A stretch of DNA of 64,000 nt, taken from Nostoc sp. UHCC 0926. Its GTDB lineage: Bacteria > Cyanobacteriota > Cyanobacteriia > Cyanobacteriales > Nostocaceae. Position 1 is the stretch's first letter, and the number at the start of each line of letters is the position of its first letter. The stretch lies in the NCBI RefSeq assembly GCF_028623165.1, contig NZ_CP117772.1, positions 186,001-250,000 on the forward strand, given 5' to 3'. The position numbers were made by a program, and so were the translations under genes. Positions 26,601 to 34,559 of the stretch are shown here, piece after piece. The notes beneath the pieces are model-generated. The model searched no databases and was not told where the DNA came from. It saw only the letters and a list, made by a program, of their open reading frames with translations.

Positions 26601-29600
26601 CACTCCCGGTGATAAACGTCTAGTCGCTTACGTAGTAGCACATCAGGACTGTACACCCACAATTAGCGAACTGCGGCAATTCCTCAAAGCAAAGCTGCCA
26701 GAGTACATGGTACCGAATGTTTTTGTCATGTTGGAGTCCTTGCCACTAACTCCTAGCGGTAAGGTAGACCGCCGTGCTTTGCCGGAACCAGATTTATACA
26801 GCGAAATCACAGGTAAATATGTAGCCCCACGGACTCAGATTGAAGAACTGTTGGCACAAATTTGGGCGCAAGTGCTGAAAGTAGAACTAGTGGGGATTTA
26901 TGACAACTTCTTTGAATTAGGGGGACACTCCCTACTAGCAACGCAACTAGTTTCACGCATCCGCAACATTTTCAAAGTGGAACTACCATTGCGTGAGTTG
27001 TTTGCCACAGCAACACTAGTTGAATTGGCACAAGCAATTGAGCAGTTACAGCAACAGAACTTACAACTGTCTGCACCACCCATTCTACCAAGAGCTAAGA
27101 ATACAGACTTACCACTGTCATTTGCTCAACAGCGTTTGTGGTTTTTAGACCAGTTTGAGCCGAACAGCCCCTCATACAACATTCCTGTGGCTTTACGTCT
27201 AGTAGGAACTCTTAATGTTGCAGCCTTAGATCAAAGCTTACAAGAAATTATTCATCGCCACGAAGCATTACGCACTAATTTCGTCACTCTTGATGGACAA
27301 CCAACGCAAATTATTAGGGAAGAGAGAACAAGGAAGAGGCAACAGGAGATTATATCAATTGTTGACTTGAAGCATTTATCGACAACCAAACAAGAAAGTG
27401 CTTTACAGCAATTAGCGCAACAACAAGCTATTGAAGCGTTTGACTTAGCCAGTGAACCTTTGCTCAGAGCGACATTGCTAGTGCTGTCTCAGACAGAACA
27501 CGTCTTTTTATTGTGTATGCACCATGTTGTGTCTGATGCTTGGTCAATAAATGTACTTATCCAAGAACTAGCAGCGCTATACAATGCTTATTCTCAAGGT
27601 CAATTCCCATCGTTAGCGCCACTGCCGATTCAGTACGCAGATTTCGCAATTTGGCAAAGAGACTGGTTGCAAGGAGATGTACTGCAAAGCCAATTGATTT
27701 ACTGGCAACAGCAACTAGCAAACGCACCAGCTTTGTTATCCCTACCCACAGACCGAACCAGACCTGCTGTACAGACTTTTGCTGGGGCATATCAACAGTT
27801 TGCACTATCAATTGAGTTAACTGATAGATTGGTAAAATTGAGCCAGGAGCAAGGTTGTACTCTCTTTATGACGCTGTTGGCAGCTTATGATATTCTGCTT
27901 TATCGCTACACAGGACAAGAAGATATTTTGGTTGGTTCTCCCATTGCTAACCGTAATCGTAATGAAATTGAGGGGTTAATTGGCTTTTTTGTCAATACCT
28001 TAGTCATGCGTACAGATTTGGCAGATAATCCGAGCTTTAGTGAATTACTGAGTCGTGTTCGAGAAGTAGCATTGTCCGCGTATGCTCATCAGGACTTGCC
28101 TTTTGAAATGCTTGTGGAAGCATTGCAGCCAGAACGGGATCTCAGCTATACACCACTGTTTCAGGTAATGTTTGTTCTGCAAAATGCGCCCATGTCTGCA
28201 TTAGAACTGACTGGGTTAACTGTTACTCCATTGATGACAGAAGCCACAACGGCAAAATTTGATTTGACTTTATCAATGCAGAACACTACTACTGGGTTGG
28301 TGGGTGTGTGGGAGTACAACACTGACTTGTTTGATGCCAGCACGATCGCACGGATGACTGGTCATTTTATGACATTGCTGGAAAGTATTATTACTAACTC
28401 GCAGCAGCAAATCTCACAATTGCCACTGTTGACAGCATCTGAACAACAACAGTTACTTGTTGATTGGAACAACACTCAAGTAGACTATTCCTTTGATAAA
28501 TCTATCCATCAGTTGTTTGAGGAGCAAGTTCAGCGCACCCCGGATGCTGTAGCAGTCGTTTTTGAAGATCAACAACTGACTTACCAACAATTGAATTGTC
28601 GCGCTAACCAGTTAGCACATTACTTGCAGTCTTTGGGTGTAAAACCAGATGTGCTGGTGGGGTTGTGTGTGGAGCGTTCGCTTTCAATGGTGGTGGGACT
28701 ACTGGGTATTCTCAAGGCGGGTGGGGCTTATGTGCCACTTGATCCAGATTATCCTCAAGAACGTTTGAGCTTTATGCTTGAAGATGCTCAAATTCCAGTG
28801 CTGCTGACACAACAGCAACTCCTGGAAAAGTTACCTCAACATCAAGCGCAGATTGTATGTTTAGATACTGACTGGCAATTTATTTCTCAGTTAAGTCAGG
28901 ATAATGTGAGCGCTGGTGTGCAAGCAACTAATTTGGCTTATGTGATTTATACCTCTGGTTCTACAGGTAGACCCAAAGGGGTGATGATCCCACATGGCGC
29001 GATCGCCAACCACTGTTGTATTATTCAAGAGGCTTATAAACTAGTAGAGAGCGATCGCGTACTCCAGTTTGCCTCAATCAACTTCGATGCCTCATTAGAA
29101 CAGATATTTCCGACACTAATAGCTGGCGCTACCTTGGTACTCCGAGGCTCAGATGTATGGACTCCAACAAACTTCCAAAAAATAATTTCGGATTTTGGAC
29201 TGACTGTCGTTAATCTCCCAACAGCTTATTGGCAACAATTGGCTCAAGAGTGGGTCAAAACACAAGTGTTAGATACCAACAGCCAACTGAGACTTGTGAT
29301 TGTTGGTGGAGATGTAATGTTGCCCGAATATGTTGCGATTTGGCAACAAAGTACAATGTCTCGTGTTCGTCTGGTCAACGCCTATGGCCCCACAGAGACG
29401 ACCATCACTGCAACCCTGTTTGAAATTCTTCCTCAGTTGAGTGAAGACATCAATCTGAAAAAAATGCCTATTGGTCGTCCTCTGCCTAACAGGACTGTAT
29501 ATATTCTAGACAGGTATTTACAGCCTGTTGCCATTGGTGTGCCAGGAGAATTGTACATTGGTGGTGTGTGCTTGGCAAAAGGCTACCTCAACCGCCCAGA

Positions 29601-32600
29601 ACTCACCCAAGAAAAATTTATCCCAAATCCCTTTTCTGATGCCACAGAACGTCTTTACAAAACAGGAGACTTGGCACGTTACCTGAGTAATGGTAATATC
29701 GAATACCTTGGTCGTATCGATAACCAAGTGAAGATTCGCGGTTTCCGCATCGAACTCGGAGAAATCGAAGCAGCCCTCAATACCCACCCCCAAATCCAAC
29801 AAGCCGTAGCTATTGTAACAGAGGATATTCCAGGTAACAAACGCTTAGTTGCTTATGTAGTCAAGAGTGATGAATCGCTCACCACCAACCAGCTGCGTCA
29901 ATTCCTCAAGCAACAGCTACCAGAATACATGATTCCCAGTGGTTTTGTCACCTTAGACAACCTACCGTTGACACCCAATGGCAAACTAGACCGCAAAGCA
30001 CTACCAACACCTGATGGGGAAAGTAGCCGGGAACATGAGTACGTAGCACCACGTACAGCCATCGAACAAATTTTAACTAATATCTGGCAAGAACTACTGC
30101 TCAAAGAAAAAGTCAGTATCCACGACAACTTCTTTGAAATTGGTGGCGACTCCATCCTAAGTATTCAAATAGTTTCTCGTGCCAAAAACTCAGGATTACA
30201 AATCACTCCCAAACAAATATTCCAAAACCAAACCATTGCCGAACTTGCCAGGGTTGCCAATACAACAGTGAGTGTTGAATCTAAACAAGGTATAGTGACT
30301 GGAGTTGCATCTCTAACACCCATTCAACAAAGGTTCTTTGCACAAAATCGCCCAGAAGCCCACCATTATAACCAATCAGTTTTATTGCAGATTCCAAATC
30401 ATCTGCAAAGTGAATTAATTGAAATAGCCTTGAAAAAATTATTAGAGCATCACGATGCTTTGCGTTTAAAATTCACATCCCTTGCAGCTGAACACAAACA
30501 AATAAACCAAGGGTTAGATGACAGGATACCATTTGCCGTAGTTGATTTATCATCAACGCCCAGACGTGAACAACCACAAGCTCTAGAAAAAATCGCCTCA
30601 GAATATCAAGCAAGTTTAAACTTGTCAACAGGGCCGATAATGCAAGTGGTGATGTTTAATTTGGGTAATGAAAGTGATGCTAGGTTACTAATTATTATTC
30701 ATCACTTAGCAGTAGATGGTGTAAGTTGGCGAATTTTATTATCAGACCTACAAAAAATTTATCAACAATTAATTACTCAGAACCCGACTGAGCTAAGTGC
30801 AAAAACAACGGCGTTTATTGATTGGGCAGAGAAATTAAACAATTATGCACAGTCAGAAATTATAAAACTTGAGTTAGACTATTGGCTGAATCAACCTTGG
30901 TCTAAGATAACACCACTACCATCAGATTATGCTGACATTCAACAAGAAAATAGAGTTGGTAGTGCTGCTTGTGTATCAGTGAAATTAAGTCAAGAAGAAA
31001 CCCAAACTCTGCTATTGTCAGTAAACGAAGCTTACAACACACAAATTAATGATACACTGCTAAGTGCATTAGTACGAGCATTAGCAGAGTGGACAGAAAA
31101 TTCAACCGTACTAATTGACTTAGAGGGACATGGCAGAGAAGAAGTATTTGCAGATGTAGACTTATCACGGACAGTAGGTTGGTTTACCAGTTTGTTTCCC
31201 GTATTATTGCAACTACCTTCATTAAACCAACCAGGAGAAGTAATCAAATCAATCAAAGAACAATTACGAGCGATTCCTAATCGTGGGATTGGCTACGGTA
31301 TATTGCGTTACTTGTGTAAAGATACGACTGTTAATGAAAAAATAAAGACAATTCCCGCTTCAGAAATTAGTTTTAACTACCTGGGACAATTTGACCAAAT
31401 ACAGTCAGAAACTGGTTGGAAATTTGCGCCTGAATCTACTGGAGCTAATCAAAGTTTAAAGCAAACTCGTGACCATCTATTGGATATTAACGCTCTGGTA
31501 GTAGAAGGTGAATTACTAATTGATTGGACTTACAATACTCATGTTCATACTCGTGCCACAGTGGAGAAATTGGCCCAGAGCTATATTCAAGCAATCAGGT
31601 CAACAATAGAACATTGTCAGTTAGCAGAGAATAGAGGATATACACCGAGTGATTTTCCAGATGTACAGTTAAATCAATTACAACTGGATGAATTATTAGC
31701 TCGATTCCAAACTAAAAACATTGAATCAATTTATCCACTTTCTCCTTCACAACAGGGAATGCTTTTCGAGACTTTATCTGCTTCTGAGTCCGGGATACAT
31801 CTTGAGCAGTGCATTTTAAACTTGCAAGAAGAACTAGACTCTTTAGCTTTTGAAAAAGCTTGGCAGCGTGTCGTCGATCGCCACTCGATCTTCAGAACAG
31901 CCTTTATTTGGGAAGATCAAGATGAGCCACTTCAAGTTGTACTGAAGGAAGTGGAAATTTCACTGAAGCAGCAAGATTGGCGCGGACTTTCTCTGTCCCA
32001 GCAGCAAGGAAAATTAGAAACCTATCTCAGTGCAGACCGACTGCGTGGTTTCGAGATGACTGAACCACCGCTAATGCGTTTGGCGCTTTTCCAAGTAAAC
32101 TCGAATGCCTATCAATTCGTCTGGACTTCTCATCACATTCTTACAGACGGTTGGTGCGTGCCTCTCATCTTCAAGGAGGTTTTCGCATTCTACGAGGCAT
32201 TTAGCAAAGGTCAAGATTTATCACTAGAACCTAGTCATCCTTACAGAAATTATATCGTCTGGTTAAAACAGCAGGATTTGTCACAGGCAGAGGCATTCTG
32301 GCGGGGTAAACTTCAAGATTTCAAAAGTCCAACCCCATTAGGAATAGAAGCTGAACCTGTTAATTTTTCTGCTGAGGAAGAGCGCTATGGTGAACAAAAA
32401 ACCCGCTTGACAGCTTCGGCAACAGCAGCTTTACAGTCTTTGGTGCGGCAACATCACTTGACCTTAAATATTCTAGTTCATGGCGTTTGGGCTTTGCTCT
32501 TGAGTCGCTATAGCGGTCTGGAGGATGTGGTATTCGGCGCGACTGTCTCTGGTCGTCCCTCAGAATTGGTAGGGGCTGAATCCATGTTAGGTCTATTCAT

Positions 32601-34155
32601 TAATACCTTACCGATGCGGCTCCAGGTTTCTCCTCAAGCATCACTTTGGTCTTGGCTTAGAGACATCCAGGAGCAAAGCTTCACGCAACGAGATTATGAA
32701 TACTGCTCTGAAGGACAAATTCACGAATGGAGTGAAGTACCCGGATCATTACCCCTCTACGAGAGTCTTCTGGTTTTCCAAAACCATCCAGTCGATTCAT
32801 CAGTAAAACAGTCTGCGAACCATGAGAAGAATCAATCTCAGGCTCGTTCTATAGGCGCACAAACAAAATATGCCCTCACTATTCTAGTTAGCCCAACTTC
32901 AGAGCTAGAGTTTTGCATCATCTACAACCGATACCGTTATGACAATCCGGCTATAACCCTGATTTTGGAACATTTTCAGGCTTTGTTGAACAGTGTTGTT
33001 GACCTTCCAGAGCAGTATCTTGAAACACTCATAGAAAGGATTTCAGCAGAGCAAATTCCGCAAGTTCGACCGCCTCACAAACTTGTTCAAAAGGAACTGC
33101 AAAAAGGCTTTGACGCGCCCCGAAATCTTTGGGAATTTCAACTGGTACAAATTTGGGAAGACATTCTGGGCATTCATCCTGTCAGCATCCGAGATAACTT
33201 CTTTGAACTTGGAGGCCATTCTCTTTTAGCTGTTCGTCTCATGACACAGATTCAAAAACATTTCCAGATAAATTTACCTTTAGCTATTTTGTTCCAATAT
33301 CCCACTATCGAACAACTAGCACATTTCTTGAGTTCCTCAACAGCTCCTTTACCTTGGTCTGCCTTAGTTCCTATCAAAAATAATGGCAATCAACCACCAC
33401 TTTTCTGTGTTCACCCTGGCGGAGGAAATGTTATTTGCTATCATCATCTTGCTTATTATTTGAGTTCAGAACAGCCATTCTATGGGCTACAATCTTTTGG
33501 TTTAAATTCCGAAAATCAACCTCATACTAGCGTTGAACAAATGGCAACTCACTATATCCAAGAGTTACAAACGGTTCAACCTCATGGCCCTTATTTTCTC
33601 TCTGGCTGGTCTTTTGGTGGCTTGGTAGCTTTTGAGATGGCTCAACAACTTTCCCATCAAGGTGAACAAATAGCTCTGTTGGCTCTAATAGATACTAATC
33701 CTCCTTGTCTAAGTTATAAAGGACTAATAGACAATGCTTTTCTATTAGTAGAGTTATTCAAAGATCGTTTAGACCTCTGTTTAGAGGAACTGCGGCAATT
33801 AGAGCCAGAGGAGCAGATAATTTATGTCAAGCAACAAGCTAAACAGAAAAATGTAGTTATAGAAGGTTTTGACTTTGATTTAGCTCCCCATCTTCTAAAA
33901 ATTTCCCAGATTAACGGTCAAGCCGTACAAAATTATAAAGGTCAATATTACTCAGGCTCAATTGTTCTATTTAAAGCCAGTGAGACTAATACCGACTTTG
34001 AATATCACTGGAAAGAACTGGTGGAACATATAGAAACGGTTGTAGTTCCTGGTAATCATCTAAACATGGTGTCACCACCTCATGTCCAGACCCTAGTTCA
34101 AAAACTCGAAAAATTTCTTGAACAAGCAAGAAAACAATCAATAGACATTTGGTAA
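23632..34155 (+). CDS. NRPS terminal subunit, C-A-PCP-C-A-PCP-E-C-PCP-TE
   Basis: 3507 residues. A TubC-type docking domain (1-55) is followed by module 1: C (HHIVFDA near 206), A (core near 702; code DVQFIAHVVK, close to standard Pro codes), PCP Ser1100. Module 2: C (HHVVSDA near 1298), A (core near 1772; code read as DAENIGAITK, not one I can assign firmly, the Glu suggesting a basic residue such as Orn, Lys or Arg), PCP Ser2174 in GGDSIL, then an epimerization domain with HHLAVDG near 2357. Last: a C domain (SHHILTDG near 2834, presumably DCL), PCP Ser3197 and a type I thioesterase with GWSFGG, Ser3327. Only about 50 residues separate this C from its PCP, so this module has no A domain. 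Product release is by the TE. The gene starts 104 nt after the PKS. Confidence 0.93.
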   Translation: MNLKQFVVELSHQDVELWVEGNRLCVDAPEGVLTPETRDLLTKHKTELILLLHQENADNCTDLPLIKAERPQNLPLSFAQERLWLLNQLEPDNPFYNEQVALKLHGKLNVVALEQSLNKIISRHEALRTNFRTFNEQPVQVIAESLTLNLSVVDLTELLESEREIACQQLATAEAIQPFDVANSGLIRASVLKLTELEHVLLLTFHHIVFDAWSMGVLMQELATIYSALCNNLPPELPELPIQYADFAIWQRRWLQTEVLQTQLDYWKQLLKNAPTLLELPTDRPRPAIQTFHGALQSVEFSEELTEAIANFSRQEGATLFMTLLAAFVTLLYRYTGSDNIVVGTPLAKRDRLELEGLIGFFVNTLALRTDLSGNPSFQQLLSRVRQVMLQAYTHPDLPFEELVKALQPQRDLSHTPLFQVMFVLENAPISEIELPGLTVSSLGTERTTAKFDLTLFIKNTPSGLIAAWQYNTDLFDSGTIERMAGHFVTLVEGVIANPQQQISQLPLLTQVEQQQLLVEWNNTQVDYPRDKSINQLFEEQCLSTPDAVAVEFGNQQLTYYELNCRANQLAHYLKSLGVKADVLVGLCVERSLEMVVGLLGTLKAGGAYVPLDPNYPQERLAFMLEDAQVSVLLTQQSLVDRLPEHQAKIVCLDTDAGLFSQSSQENLISLRVRQFRLDGNRQDSNCLTSVQANNLAYVIYTSGSTGKPKGVALNQLALCNLILWQLQNNTISTGAKTLQFAPISFDVSFQEIFTTWFSGGTLFLITEELRRDPVALLGFLEEKAIERLFVPFVVLQQLAEVAVDSELVNSHLREIITAGEQLQITPAISQLFSKLNDCTLHNHYGPSETHVVTTFTLTNSVDTWPLLPPIGQPIANTQIHILDKYLQPVPIGVPGELYIGGVCLARGYLNRPELTQEKFISNPFEKLGESKLYKTGDLVRHLPYGNIEYLGRIDNQVKIRGFRIELGEVEAVLSQHEDVEGCCIIPREDTPGDKRLVAYVVAHQDCTPTISELRQFLKAKLPEYMVPNVFVMLESLPLTPSGKVDRRALPEPDLYSEITGKYVAPRTQIEELLAQIWAQVLKVELVGIYDNFFELGGHSLLATQLVSRIRNIFKVELPLRELFATATLVELAQAIEQLQQQNLQLSAPPILPRAKNTDLPLSFAQQRLWFLDQFEPNSPSYNIPVALRLVGTLNVAALDQSLQEIIHRHEALRTNFVTLDGQPTQIIREERTRKRQQEIISIVDLKHLSTTKQESALQQLAQQQAIEAFDLASEPLLRATLLVLSQTEHVFLLCMHHVVSDAWSINVLIQELAALYNAYSQGQFPSLAPLPIQYADFAIWQRDWLQGDVLQSQLIYWQQQLANAPALLSLPTDRTRPAVQTFAGAYQQFALSIELTDRLVKLSQEQGCTLFMTLLAAYDILLYRYTGQEDILVGSPIANRNRNEIEGLIGFFVNTLVMRTDLADNPSFSELLSRVREVALSAYAHQDLPFEMLVEALQPERDLSYTPLFQVMFVLQNAPMSALELTGLTVTPLMTEATTAKFDLTLSMQNTTTGLVGVWEYNTDLFDASTIARMTGHFMTLLESIITNSQQQISQLPLLTASEQQQLLVDWNNTQVDYSFDKSIHQLFEEQVQRTPDAVAVVFEDQQLTYQQLNCRANQLAHYLQSLGVKPDVLVGLCVERSLSMVVGLLGILKAGGAYVPLDPDYPQERLSFMLEDAQIPVLLTQQQLLEKLPQHQAQIVCLDTDWQFISQLSQDNVSAGVQATNLAYVIYTSGSTGRPKGVMIPHGAIANHCCIIQEAYKLVESDRVLQFASINFDASLEQIFPTLIAGATLVLRGSDVWTPTNFQKIISDFGLTVVNLPTAYWQQLAQEWVKTQVLDTNSQLRLVIVGGDVMLPEYVAIWQQSTMSRVRLVNAYGPTETTITATLFEILPQLSEDINLKKMPIGRPLPNRTVYILDRYLQPVAIGVPGELYIGGVCLAKGYLNRPELTQEKFIPNPFSDATERLYKTGDLARYLSNGNIEYLGRIDNQVKIRGFRIELGEIEAALNTHPQIQQAVAIVTEDIPGNKRLVAYVVKSDESLTTNQLRQFLKQQLPEYMIPSGFVTLDNLPLTPNGKLDRKALPTPDGESSREHEYVAPRTAIEQILTNIWQELLLKEKVSIHDNFFEIGGDSILSIQIVSRAKNSGLQITPKQIFQNQTIAELARVANTTVSVESKQGIVTGVASLTPIQQRFFAQNRPEAHHYNQSVLLQIPNHLQSELIEIALKKLLEHHDALRLKFTSLAAEHKQINQGLDDRIPFAVVDLSSTPRREQPQALEKIASEYQASLNLSTGPIMQVVMFNLGNESDARLLIIIHHLAVDGVSWRILLSDLQKIYQQLITQNPTELSAKTTAFIDWAEKLNNYAQSEIIKLELDYWLNQPWSKITPLPSDYADIQQENRVGSAACVSVKLSQEETQTLLLSVNEAYNTQINDTLLSALVRALAEWTENSTVLIDLEGHGREEVFADVDLSRTVGWFTSLFPVLLQLPSLNQPGEVIKSIKEQLRAIPNRGIGYGILRYLCKDTTVNEKIKTIPASEISFNYLGQFDQIQSETGWKFAPESTGANQSLKQTRDHLLDINALVVEGELLIDWTYNTHVHTRATVEKLAQSYIQAIRSTIEHCQLAENRGYTPSDFPDVQLNQLQLDELLARFQTKNIESIYPLSPSQQGMLFETLSASESGIHLEQCILNLQEELDSLAFEKAWQRVVDRHSIFRTAFIWEDQDEPLQVVLKEVEISLKQQDWRGLSLSQQQGKLETYLSADRLRGFEMTEPPLMRLALFQVNSNAYQFVWTSHHILTDGWCVPLIFKEVFAFYEAFSKGQDLSLEPSHPYRNYIVWLKQQDLSQAEAFWRGKLQDFKSPTPLGIEAEPVNFSAEEERYGEQKTRLTASATAALQSLVRQHHLTLNILVHGVWALLLSRYSGLEDVVFGATVSGRPSELVGAESMLGLFINTLPMRLQVSPQASLWSWLRDIQEQSFTQRDYEYCSEGQIHEWSEVPGSLPLYESLLVFQNHPVDSSVKQSANHEKNQSQARSIGAQTKYALTILVSPTSELEFCIIYNRYRYDNPAITLILEHFQALLNSVVDLPEQYLETLIERISAEQIPQVRPPHKLVQKELQKGFDAPRNLWEFQLVQIWEDILGIHPVSIRDNFFELGGHSLLAVRLMTQIQKHFQINLPLAILFQYPTIEQLAHFLSSSTAPLPWSALVPIKNNGNQPPLFCVHPGGGNVICYHHLAYYLSSEQPFYGLQSFGLNSENQPHTSVEQMATHYIQELQTVQPHGPYFLSGWSFGGLVAFEMAQQLSHQGEQIALLALIDTNPPCLSYKGLIDNAFLLVELFKDRLDLCLEELRQLEPEEQIIYVKQQAKQKNVVIEGFDFDLAPHLLKISQINGQAVQNYKGQYYSGSIVLFKASETNTDFEYHWKELVEHIETVVVPGNHLNMVSPPHVQTLVQKLEKFLEQARKQSIDIW
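25640..25696 (+). repeat. Dispersed-repeat insertion in Pro A domain
   Basis: Roughly 17 extra residues (from LRVRQF to DSNCLTS) precede the conserved NNLAYVIYTSGSTG core, absent from the other A domains of the window. The DNA has imperfect inverted arms (GGTTCGGCAG and TCGAACTGCC). The frame is kept. Confidence 0.6.
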
Positions 34156-34162
34156 AAAATAT

Positions 34163-34189
34163 GTAGAGACGCTAAATTGGTGTCTCTAC
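34163..34189 (+). terminator. Hairpin after the NRPS operon
   Basis: Stem GTAGAGAC / GTCTCTAC, 8 bp, 11-nt loop, starting 8 nt after the TE stop. It lacks a clear T-run, so it may be a dispersed hairpin repeat rather than an intrinsic terminator. Confidence 0.45.
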
Positions 34190-34286
34190 GTTGTCAGTAA
34201 ACACCCTTGAAATCTAAGGAATTGTATTATGATTGCTAGTTTTAAGCAAATTACAGCAGAATTCAAGTATTTGAACCACATCTGTC

Positions 34287-34314
34287 GTAGGGGCGCAAGG
34301 CCTTGCGCCCCTAC
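34287..34314. repeat. Perfect 28-bp palindrome
   Basis: Arms GTAGGGGCGCAAGG and its exact complement meet without a loop. This kind of palindrome is dispersed in Nostoc-like genomes. It lies in the 404-bp gap between the NRPS and the first exporter, which otherwise holds the MITE-like repeat and no gene. Confidence 0.8.
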
Positions 34315-34345
34315 CGCGTGGTCTATTTACCTCAAAATAGCTGTA

Positions 34346-34494
34346 ATATCATGTCCGCTTGATTACTTATCAAACCCGAAGAACCCCACCCCGTCAAAGC
34401 TACGCTTTGTCTCCCCTCCCCGCTTGCGGGGAGGGGATTAAGGGGTGGGGTGCAATGACTGTGGGAATCATAACTAATTATGCGGACATGATAT
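34346..34494 (+). repeat. MITE-like element, copy 1 (149 bp)
   Basis: Terminal inverted repeats ATATCATGTCCG / CGGACATGATAT enclose a GC-rich hairpin core (CCCCTCCCC...GGGGAGGGG). Both ends are flanked by TAA-like trinucleotides. It ends 65 bp before the first exporter and is the inverted counterpart of copy 2 at 42437-42630. It contains no credible gene; a short open frame across it is not supported. Confidence 0.8.
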
Positions 34495-34559
34495 AAATCC
34501 TAGTTGTGGAAAAAAGTATTAAATCTAGTTCTAAAAGTTTTTAGTTTAATTTAAAAAAT

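Noticed and set aside
1..34155. Aeruginosin cluster
   Set aside because: Only the A-KR-PCP loading subunit resembles AerA; no Choi-forming genes (AerC-F-like) are present and the module order differs.
34229..34441. 70-codon open frame between NRPS and exporter 1
   Set aside because: It runs through a perfect palindrome and the MITE-like element; the codons reflect repeats and there is no family-like sequence.
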